Made by a program: the position numbers and the translations under genes. From Hirsutella rhossiliensis (lineage: Eukaryota > Ascomycota > Sordariomycetes > Hypocreales > Ophiocordycipitaceae), in contig NW_025408685.1 in assembly GCF_020360975.1 (NCBI RefSeq), positions 682,001-746,000 on the forward strand: DNA of 64,000 nucleotides, given 5' to 3'. Numbering within the stretch: position 1 is the first letter of the stretch; each line of letters opens with the position of its first letter. The notes below the pieces were generated by a model. That model had not been told where the DNA came from, ran no database searches, and saw nothing but the letters and a program-made list of their open reading frames with translations. Of the stretch, positions 10,334-19,357 are shown one piece after another.

Positions 10334-11019
10334 CTGGCAACTTTTCTTTTGTGGTTGCAATCGCTGTAACGAGCAGGGAAAGAGAGGGAGAGACCAGCTG
10401 CATTGGTGGCAAAATGTCAACAGGCCCAAAAAGTGGGGCCATAATGAAAAGAGGGAAAAGAGTGTATTGGGGTCAAAGAGGTGAACAGTCGAAGAAGATT
10501 TGGAAGACTTGTCGGTGACAGGAACTGTTTGATTGTGTATACCTTGAACGTAGCGCTGATGCTTGAACGTAGCGCTGGTGCTAATCAAATGCGTTGGAGT
10601 CAACCGTTGTACTTGTGGTCATCGAGGTCTTTGGCTTGGCTCGAAATTGTGCTTCCTCGAGCTTTTCTTCTTTGTGGGCATATGGCTCCTCTAGGGACTA
10701 CAGGCACATATTGTTATTTGCTCTTGTGTGCCGGCCGGTCCTCGAGGCTCCGTGTGCTGCGGGCTGGGGCTTGTTCTTTGATCCGGGCGGGCGTCCTCTC
10801 TTGTGGGGTGCGGGGGTTTCATACCAGTTTGGGGGTTCTTCTTCTTCCTAGGTAGGGGTCTGAAGGATGTGGAACGTAATCCTTCCGACTGGTGTTTTGA
10901 GGGCGATGGAACCAATCGAGTGAATGGCTTCGCCGTGTCCAAATGTGATGGTAGCCTGGCCGGAGGTTGAGCTGTCTAAGGCTACAGAGGGGTCTTCTCA
11001 TTATAGAGCAATGTACTAA

Positions 11020-13200
11020 GAGTGACCGGCTGTAGAGACTTTTGCTGCACCTGTGTCAATCATGATGCCTGGGAAATTGTCCACTGAATATTGATCTTCA
11101 ATGACGAATTGCTAGGCGGGAACAATGGTTTGATCCGTCCGGTAGACTTCTCCATTGTCTAGGGTGATTGTTGGTGCCATTGTCAGGTTCTTCCCATATG
11201 TCGTCGGTAGTGAGTTCATCAAGCTCATGACCTTCGTAGTCTATAAGATAGGCTATGAAGTTTGGAGGTTGTATGCCTGTGAATTGACAACGTGCGACAT
11301 ATTGGTCCTGGCCTCTTGTCGTTCTTCTGCAGAGTGTTTGGTTGACCAGCAACCTTCTTGTCCACAAACAAAGCACTTTTTGGTCCAATTGCGATTGGTG
11401 TGGCTAGGGGTGTAGTTGCTATGGCTTGAGGGCCTGTAGCTTCCACGGTTGTAGCCTTGTCCATATCCGCGATTGGGTCGTTGTCCTGAGTATCCGTATC
11501 TTCCTCGTACGCGGTTGTTATGGTATCGGCGATCGAGGTAGTACTGATTGTTCGGATTCGTTGGTCCAAATGATCCGTCAGGGCTTTGCAAGTACTGAGG
11601 GTTTGTCTGTCGGGCAAGGTGGGTCTCAACGGAAGATCGTAGATCTGCAAAGAGGTCTCGATCTTTGCTGCAGGTTTGAAGAGGGCGTGTTCAAGTTCGG
11701 GTACACCACGGCATGCGATGATAAGCGTAGTACGCAGTGGAATGTTTCCTGCGTAGTCAGGGCCAAGGGCTCTCTGACAGAGTTGTAGCTTATCGAAGAG
11801 TAGTTGAAGGACTTCATGGAGGGATTTGGAAGCATCTTGGGCACGAATCGAGTTGAAAGTGGTTGTGGTCCAATCTGTATAGTAATGGACGTGGTTAACT
11901 TCCGTGTCAAAGCGTTGTTTGATGCTGTCGTATGCCTTCCTAAACGTGGTAGTCCATTCGATCTTGTCAATGTAGAACGTTTGTGCTCTTCCGGCGAGGA
12001 TTCGCGGAAAAGGGCGTGAAATTGTGACGGTTTCACTTGGATGTTGTAGCAGATGCTCATGAAGATTCGGAGTTTCTCATCGAGGAGGTCGTACGGCTCT
12101 CCTGTGTAGTTCTGGTCCTTATCCCAGAGCTTCATGAACATATATTGGGTATCTGCGTCAACAGTGGCATTCGGGGTATCATCCGGGGGAAGTTTTGTAT
12201 ATGCGTCGAGATGCATATGCTCGGACGGAGGTTTAGGTGGGGTTTTGGGCGGATTGGACGAGTTCAGGGTGCTTGAAGCGGTGGGTTGTCGGATGGGCTG
12301 TACGAGAGTTCAAGTTAGGTGCATCTTGGGTCAGAGCGGAAGTCGTGGGAGGTGATGTTGTTATCGGTAGTGCCTCAGTGATGGGTTCCTGGGCAGGTGG
12401 CTTCGTTAAGGTCTTAATGGGCTGTTGTTCGTTAAGACTGTAACGAGGTGTTGCTACCGGTGGCGATTGGGGTTCTCGGGAGAAGTTAGGGCATTTGATC
12501 CTGTTGCTCGTAACTTATAAGCGGTCGTCCCAATGTCAAAATCCATCTCCATGTACTCTCGTTCTGGCCATGCAGGTCGGTCCTCCACAGTTTGCAACAT
12601 GATGAATTGGGGTGCAAAGGGCCATTTTCCGTCCTGTATAGATGCCACGTCTCCTTAGAAGTAATCTAAGGGCTCTCTTGTAGTCCATATGTACCCGGTT
12701 CCATATGTCTTGGTTCCAGCCTTCGAAGTGTTGTTGGAAGTGGTCAGGATGTCGTCTCCTTCTAGGCGTTCGAATTGGGCATTGGACATGAACCTAGCGG
12801 CGTACGTCGTAACTGCGATCTCATCTTCCTCGTCAGGTTTGATGTCTTGTCCCCAAAGGGTAACATCAACTTTATCGAATACGGATGTCTGGATAGCTAG
12901 TCCTTGCATCCGTTCGCTCAATTGTTCGAGCTGGGCGCTCTCGTTCGAGTCGTAGCTCGGTCGGTCAGGGTCATCGTTGATCAAGTGAATGAGACGATGG
13001 AGTCGTATCTGGCTGTCGAAATACGTCTTTGTCGGGTCTAGTAACAACTGTTGATCGATGCCTTGCAGCCGATAATAGAAGTCGCTAGGCGATGTGGTCG
13101 CACTACTAATCGATGCCTTGCAGCCGATTAATAGCTTGGTAGGTTCTCCCAGATGCCTGGCAGCCTGAGATAGCCACTTAGCACAAATAACCTTCCTCAA
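11020..13200 (-). pseudogene. Copia Gag and protease remnant
   Basis: Pieces of Gag occur in several minus-strand frames. 12216-11626 has FMKLWDKDQNYTGEPYDLLD and KPSQFHALF, matching the Gag of the full copia element at 54.7-55.9 kb. A CX2CX4CX4H knuckle (KKCFVCGQEGCWSTKH) lies at about 11330-11380. At 11095-11030 PGIMIDTGAAKVSTAG is the aspartic protease active site (DTG). Past this point the element ends in non-coding DNA. Frames are broken repeatedly, so even Gag cannot be made as one protein unless base errors are present. It is clearly a relative, not a copy, of the nested copia element. Confidence 0.8.
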
Positions 13201-13219
13201 CCGATGCCTTGCAGCCGAT
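13056..13219. repeat. Three dispersed 18-bp repeats near the copia 5' LTR
   Basis: CGATGCCTTGCAGCCGAT occurs at 13056-13073, 13111-13128 and 13202-13219, same orientation, spaced 55 and 91 bp. All lie in the leader or start of gag of the deleted copia element. Confidence 0.8.
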
Positions 13220-13286
13220 CTTGAAGGTTAGCGATTTGTCTCTTCTTCCTAGCTGTCTGTGATCGACCAAGTCGACCACTGATCAG

Positions 13287-13480
13287 TGTCGGTAGGTCTC
13301 TACACAGGCCTGCGTGCAAATCGCAATGGTATGTGTAATCGTTGATGTCTGTTCTAGAAAGGGGGAAGAGGGGGCAAAGGGCACGGAGCTAGCTATGTGT
13401 CCTCCGCTATCCTCAACTGCACACGTGAGAGCGCACGTGACCTATCTAGATGGGTACAATGGATTACTACAATTCCCACA
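13287..13480 (-). repeat. 5' LTR of the gag-protease copia element
   Basis: Twin of 10140-10333, followed by the right AACTG duplicate. In element orientation it ends CCGACA and is followed immediately by CTGATCAGTGGT, the same 12 bases that follow the 5' LTR of the nested copia element at 54414, a candidate primer-binding site. Confidence 0.92.
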
Positions 13481-13485
13481 AACTG

Positions 13486-13845
13486 AAAGATTCGGAAAAG
13501 CTGAGTAAAAGCAAGGGTTTCTTGCGTAAGCAAGCCCGCAGGGTGAGCTATGGGGGACTCCATTGCGGAGGAACTTCTCTCGTTTGCTAGGCCTCGGTAT
13601 TAGTTCTTATCCCCTACTTGGTTGTCCCGGTATCATTTCGCGAATGCAGAGGTGTTAGTTCAATCAAATTTTGTCGAGATTAATGCCGGTGGCTTACCTC
13701 AGCATTGATAGTGATGCATGTCCACGTCTCCATACCATGTGCAGAGCCATTCATACCGGCCGCACATTTTTATCTACAAATACCCGTTGGTCTAAGCGTG
13801 GTGGGGCCACGGCAGCCCACTAAAGGTCTTACGCCCTTTAGTTGG
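13486..13845. other. Spacer between copia and pogo-type element
   Basis: About 360 bp with no gene or repeat that I can identify. Confidence 0.4.
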
Positions 13846-13864
13846 CACAAAAAATCCGTGACAT

Positions 13865-13890
13865 CACAAAAATTCCGTGACAGTCGCCTC
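13865..13890 (+). repeat. Left inverted repeat of the pogo-type element
   Basis: It begins CACAAAAATTCCGTGACA and is the exact reverse complement of 16504-16529. The 18 bp at 13846-13863 (CACAAAAAATCCGTGACA) is a one-mismatch tandem copy, so the left end carries two transposase-site-like repeats. Confidence 0.85.
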
Positions 13891-13974
13891 TCTTTTGAGT
13901 ACCGTCTCAATTGCCGTCAACGCGTATTTTTCAACCCAAACCAACTTGAGAGGTTATTCTCTATTTCATACGGT

Positions 13975-15960
13975 ATGACTCCCAATGACAATGCCCTAGC
14001 CGCCGCGCGAGCCGTCATCGCCTCTCGCCGGCCGCCTAGAGCGGCCCTACGTCGTGCCACAACACCACAGCGAACCCCCCTTTCTATCCGCAAAGCGGCT
14101 TCTAGGTACAAAGTCAATAGAGGCGCTGTCGAGAGGGCCATCCGTTCTTTGGAAAACCCATTTGCCCGAGGTCAGGGCGCCCAACTGCGTTGACTGAGGA
14201 TGAAGATAACGCCCTTGTGGCGTACATACAGTGGATGGAGCGTACTGGTATTCCAGCGGGAAAGGAGCAGCTTGAGGCTGCCGCAAATACAATCAGCGCA
14301 GCGACGAGATCCATCATCAAGACCTATGTCTCAGAACTGGCTCGCAGGCTGGCGCCAAAGTCACCCTGAGGTCAAGAAGACTTACTTGAAGGCCGTCGAG
14401 AGAGCACGGAAGTCTTTTGAAGCGCAGAGTGTTGAGGAAGTGAATGACTTCTTCTCTAACCTCGATGAGACTATCAAGAAGTTTCGCATTGGGGCATCGG
14501 AGATTTGGAATGAAGATGAAGCCGGCATTCGGATCGGCTGCTTGCGAGAACGCGTACACGTTCTCGTGACCCGCACCACACGCGTGAAGAGTCGGGTGGA
14601 AGTTCTCGATCCGGCGAATCGAGAATCCTGCACAGTTATTGGCACGATCAATGCTGCAGGGGACTCTCTTCCTCCCTGGATCATCTTCGCGCATTTCCCT
14701 ACCACGAATTGGGCCGGTAACTTATCGCTATTGATAGTGGCGTCCGCTTTGCTCAATCACCAACCGGCTTCAGCAACGCTCAGATACATCTCGAATGGGC
14801 GAGGCACTTCAATCGCTGGTCCTGGGCATCCTCAGCGCAAGCACAACGCTCTGGGAAGTCACTAGAACAATGGTTTGGCTGTGATGAGCATCTTCGTGTT
14901 CCAAACCTTGGGATGACGACGGTTGAGGCACCTCCGACCCAACGGGACGAGAAAGATAGGATTTTCCGGTTGCTCGTTGTAGATGGCTTTACAGGGCACA
15001 CGACTCTCGAATTCGCTGAATACTGCATCAATTTTGATATCATCATCGCCATTCTCCCCCTCATTCCACACATCATGCAGCCGCTAGATGTTGGTGTTTT
15101 CCAACCACTGAAAGCGGCACACCAGAAAGCTCTACGAAAAACACTCGCAGAGGGCCACCTTGCTTTCTCGCGGGTTGACTTCCTCAACGCTTTTCAAAAA
15201 GTCTACGAGGCTGGGTTCACGCGCCATAACATCATTGCGGGCTTCGAAAAAACAGGTCTTTACCCCGTGACACCAAAACCCGTTGTTGCAAGGCTTCTCA
15301 ACGAGCAGCTTCGGCAGCAGAGACTTGTGAACCCGGCTTATAACTCACTTTTGCCTAATGAAGCCCGTTTCCAGATCGCTGCGGATACTACGAACAGGAT
15401 TAGGCAGCGGTACCATGACGTACTGAGTTCACCAACTCGTGAGGGTTTGCGTCAGACTGCTAAGGTGGTGACAGAAGCCCTCATCCTGCAATCTCAAGTC
15501 CAATCCTTTATAAAGGACCGAAATAGCCGTATAGAAGCGTGGGCAAGCAGGAAGAAGCGAGGCAAGATCGTTAAGCCGTCCGGTCAATTCATCACGAGCT
15601 GCAACATCGAGGACATCCAGCGCGAATACGAATGCAGTCTCGAGCAGCATACAAGCGGCAAACCCGGCGAGAGCTACGGATGCATCTCAAACGAATTCGC
15701 GACGAGATGGCGGGTATAAGGGCGGATTACAGCGCTAGCAAGAAGCAGGAAGTCAACGGGAAACTCAAGACGATGAATTTCAAGCCTTGGCTACAACATA
15801 CGGGGCGTGATATTGAGTTCTACACACTCCAAGAGTCCCACGAGACATTCACAAAGGCCCTGAAAGAACCTAAAGCAGACCCATTCTTTGTAGACACTAC
15901 AAAGGCGAATAACACTGCAAGCGATATCCTCGCCCGCGCAGTTAGGCGGCCGCATCCCTA
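13975..15960 (+). pseudogene. pogo-type transposase, frameshifted
   Basis: The start at 13975 gives an N-terminal psq/CENP-B-type helix-turn-helix (SIRKAASRYKVNRGAVERAI). A shift near 14165 leads to LTEDEDNALVAYIQWME (Tc5/CENP-B box-like second HTH). The catalytic DDE_1 domain has IWNEDEAGIRIGC (first Asp), LLVVDGFTGHTT (second Asp) and IMQPLDVGVFQPLK (third Asp); the second and third are about 35 residues apart, normal for pogo/Fot1. The C-terminus, rich in basic and coiled residues, runs to about 15960 through another shift near 15650. Frame breaks near 14165, 14350, 14715, 14880 and 15650 prevent a full product. Confidence 0.85.
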
Positions 15961-15965
15961 GAGAT

Positions 15966-16244
15966 ATGTCGTCTTTACCTGGCAGTGAGGATACAGTTCA
16001 CTTTCACGGTCTCGGCCCCTTCAACAACGACGACGAAGACGACGAAGAAGAGTACAATGATGACGAAATGCTCCAGCGATCTATAGAGGAAGACATAGCA
16101 TTGGGGGAATCGTGGATGCCTTCATCGCCTCCAGTTGTCATGGCTGAATCTCTCGCAGATACTCCATGCCCACAACATCACACTCGGCCCTACGATAACA
16201 TACAAGAGATGCTACGAGACTTTCGTGAGGTGCGAAAATGCTGA
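15966..16244 (+). CDS. Acidic small ORF at the 3' end of the pogo-type element
   Basis: A 92-residue open frame from an ATG at 15966, six bases after the transposase frame ends, with a run of Asp/Glu (NNDDEDDEEEYNDDEM). It may be the displaced C-terminus of the transposase (acidic tails occur in pogo and CENP-B relatives) rather than a separate gene. Nothing else about it is recognised. Confidence 0.35.
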   Translation: MSSLPGSEDTVHFHGLGPFNNDDEDDEEEYNDDEMLQRSIEEDIALGESWMPSSPPVVMAESLADTPCPQHHTRPYDNIQEMLRDFREVRKC

Positions 16245-16503
16245 ATAGAGCAAGAAACATACGGGATTAGCGTATACGTAGCCATTCTTGGGCAGTTGAG
16301 ATAACCCGACTTGTCTCGAAACCAGTCTGCCGGCGAGCTCGAATGGTCGCCTGTAAAGCTATATTTAACTTCTTCTTCATGTCAGAGACTAAAGAGGAGC
16401 CCCAGAAGTCGAATCTAATGTGTATTCCGAATGATAACTTATTGTGTACGGTAGTGTGATGTAGTTCGTTGAGATGCACTCATTTTCATGCCCAAAATTT
16501 AGG

Positions 16504-16529
16504 GAGGCGACTGTCACGGAATTTTTGTG
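16504..16529 (-). repeat. Right inverted repeat of the pogo-type element
   Basis: Exact reverse complement of 13865-13890. Its last two bases (TG, 16528-16529) are also the first two bases of Crypton B, so the repeat ends precisely at the Crypton junction. Confidence 0.85.
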
Positions 16530-19357
16530 GTATCCGAGGGTTTGCTGAGCGCCGCTGATCTGGTCGGGTGGGGCAATCCGAGAATCAGCGACCAGGCGGG
16601 CCAATCGTATCTGCGGATATCCACCCCACCCGAACGGCGCGCGCCGTGGATATACGCAGATATCGGTCCCCCCCGCTGATTGCGTCGCTGATTCGATGGA
16701 GAAGCCGCTATTCACGTTCGCTACGGCGCCCTGTCCACTGGAATTTTAGCGGGCGACCCGACCAGGCGGTGCGCATCGTGATCGCTAGATAGGGCATCTC
16801 TCGTCGCCGCGCGCCACCCCGCTCCAACCCGGACTGGTGGTCACTCGCAGGCTTGCCTTGGTCTTCCCCGTCACGATATATCCCATGGCCCGGACGCCAA
16901 ATCGACGGAAGGCGAAGACAAAGCGGGGCCCAAGCCGAAGCTCGCAGGAGCAGCGGCCGGGGCAGGGGCAGGGGCAGGGAGTCGCGCAAAGCCGTCGAGC
17001 GTACGAGTGGACCAACGCATCCGGCAGAACGCGATAAACGACGCGGAGCTACGCGCCAATGCGCAGACGATCCTCTCTGCGATCCACGAGTCTCGGCCAG
17101 GAATACGACCTCGGCGTACGCACCGAAGCAAGAGGAATTCGAGCAATTCTGCCGCCACAAACAGTACTGTGACGGCGCTACGGTCACAGAGGAGAAGCTC
17201 CTCTTCCTCGTCGAGGAGGTGGCCGGTCGGCCCTTGAAGGTCAGGAGCCGCAAGGCCGCCACTGATACTCCGCAGGACGAGACCCGCCTGGCCTGGCGGT
17301 CGGTCCGAACTTATGTCACCGCAATCACGGATCTTTACCGGACGCAGAAGGCCCTCGGAATGAATACGCACCCGTCGCCGCGCGAGGACAACGTACGAGT
17401 ACCTCAAGTCCCTACAGCGCCGGGACGCCCAACGAGACAGGGAGAACTATGCCTATAAAGGCCGCGATACTCTGCTCGATGGTTACTCGAGTCCGAGTTC
17501 GAACGAGTATGCCACGAGCTGTGGGCCCACAGCGGCACATCGCCCGAGTGTCATTTTCGGACCCTCGTGGATCTCCTCTTTGGCCATTATCTTCTCACCC
17601 GTGGCGGCGATCGTCGGGCTGCAGAGATCTCAGACCTATTCACCTTTGAGTTTGCCGGGGAGGGCTCGACCCGGTGCATGCCGCTCATCTTTACGACACG
17701 AGCCGGCAAGCAGAACCAGCACGGCCGCCTCGAGACCGCCGGCGCGTATCGGAATAGGAACCCGCTAATCTGCATCTTGGGTGGCCTCTCGTTCTACCTC
17801 TTGTATCGTTGGGATCTCGGTAGTGAGCCGTTTCCCGATTTCAGCAGGCGGTCCTCGTGGTACGACATCCGGCTAATCAAGGGTAACGGCACCGGCCGGA
17901 CGGCGGCTTTCTCGTACAACTCACAGCGCGAGTGGGTTGTCAAGGCCTTCGCCTACGCCGGCGTCACGTCGCAGAAGAAGACGCATGTCGGCCGCAGCTC
18001 GGGGCGAGGACGGCTGAACTAATGGGATTAGCGAAGACCAGATCCGTCGCGCGGGTCGTTGGAACCAGGAGCAGATGGTCGGCTGTTACCTGAACTCGTT
18101 GCCTCGCAAGTTCATGCGTACGATGGCCGGGCACCCGCCGCAGGCCGGATGCTTCGAGATACGCCGTGCCGGCGTGACGCCGCCGGAGGTCCTGCTCTCG
18201 ATGATCTGGCCCGAGCTGGACCGTTGGCGAGGCCGGTTCGGTCCCGGTACCGAGCAGGAGAACGACCTGGCAGCGATGGGTTCGACGAACCTCATCTTCT
18301 ATTTACGGGAGGTTGTCTTGCAGGATTCCGTTGTCCTGATGAAGAAATACCCCGGCAGCCCCGTTTGGAACCACCCGGTCTTCCGGCATCCGGCCTACGC
18401 CCCGTTCGCGCACCAGCTATCGGACTTCATCCTTGAAGAGGAGCGTCCAAGCCAGCTTGCAGTCCTAGTCCAGGCGATGCCGGTCCTCGCGGACTATCTT
18501 AAATCCATCGACGCGCGGAACGAAGCAAGGACGATCCAGCTTAAAACAGAGCTAAGCGAGCAGCTTCGAGCCACCGAAGAACGTCTTGCGGTAGCCCAGT
18601 CGTCCCTTTTTTCGAATGGTTTCAACTTCCAAGTTACGGCCGCGACGACCACCACTGCCACCACGGCCCCGGCCGTGGTTGATGTCGTTGGGCAGGAGGA
18701 CGAGGAGATGGAAGCCGATTCGTCTCGGCTCAGTCGAGCATTGTTGATAGCCGTGCCACGAGCCGACGGCGACAGATACGATCACGGTTAAGACAGAGCC
18801 ACCGCCACGGTATCAGATGTGCCGAGCAGTAAAAATGGTCGAGGCGCTCTGGAGCGAGTGGACGGTTGGCCTTCGAGGCGGGCCAGCCATTGCCGACCTC
18901 GACGGTAGATGGGAAGCCGGTGGCGCGCCGGGCGACAAAATGAATTGCAGTGGTATTCGTTACGGCTCGAGGTTATAAGGGAGATTCGCAAGGTGGCGAA
19001 GGCCCACAGGTGTAGCGAGGAGGCCGCGATGCACATTGTCAACTTACAACAGCAGCAAACCGGCTGCTCGCTGGACTTATTTTGCAAACAGCTCCGAGCC
19101 AACAGAAAGGCAAAAGTTGTACAACTAAAGAGGTAGAAATACACTATTTTTGTTTCCCCTCCCCCTCGTAATTTGACGAGCTCGTCGAGCCTTGAGAGCC
19201 CTTCAAGACGCGGCGTTCCGGGCGGCGGTCGGCCGGACGGCCGACCGTGGACAAGGGTGGATATTGGAAGCCGCTGAGGGCACGGACGCTAAACTGCGGT
19301 GTTGTGGCGCTCAGCCGCTGAATCAGCCACCAAAACCCCGCTGTGGATATCCTATTG
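16528..19357 (+). mobile_element. Crypton B, first of a head-to-tail tandem pair
   Basis: Starts TGGTATCCGAGGG at 16528 and ends CCTATTG at 19357; the next copy starts with the same TG at 19356, an exact 2828-bp period. The only bases shared by all three junctions (16528, 19356, 22184) are TG, as expected for a tyrosine-recombinase crossover core. About 160 bp at the right end is GC-rich and inverted-repeat-prone (GTCGGCCGGACGGCCGAC). Confidence 0.88.
16885..19136 (+). pseudogene. Crypton B recombinase with GCR1_C-type tail
   Basis: Begins MARTPNRRKAKTKRG at 16885, a basic nuclear-targeting-like start. Then NTTSAYAPKQEEFEQFC, the NDC10_II/recombinase core with RGGDRRAAEISDLF (catalytic Arg), KKTHVGRSSG (HxxR) and QMVGCYLNSLPRKFMRT (Tyr), a Glu-rich helix, and a GCR1_C-like domain (LWSEWTVGLRGG, LEVIREIRKVAK) to 19136. 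Relative to copy C it has single-base differences near 17097, 17449 and 17506; both copies share a break at about 18000-18030, where GGGGCG and GGGATT each appear one G short. Not translatable as it stands. Confidence 0.85.

Larger units (their letters stand above)
10140..13480 (-). mobile_element. Non-autonomous Ty1/copia element (gag-protease only), complete with LTRs and TSD
   Basis: Two LTRs identical by eye (194 bp each, 10140-10333 and 13287-13480) start TG and end CA. AACTG occurs directly before the left LTR (10135-10139) and directly after the right one (13481-13485), a 5-bp target duplication. The interior is about 2.95 kb, minus strand, with Gag and a protease motif but no integrase, reverse transcriptase or RNase H. 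A purine-rich tract next to 10334 on the minus strand is a plausible PPT. It must rely on enzymes of an autonomous relative. Confidence 0.92.
13846..16529 (+). mobile_element. pogo/Fot1-type DNA transposon
   Basis: A Tc1/mariner-superfamily element with a DDE_1-type transposase. Inner terminal inverted repeats of 26 bp match exactly: 13865-13890 and 16504-16529. On the left an outer near-copy of the first 18 bp (13846-13863) precedes it; on the right the sequence passes directly into Crypton B, so the outer right end is missing. No TA duplication could be confirmed for that reason. Confidence 0.8.
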
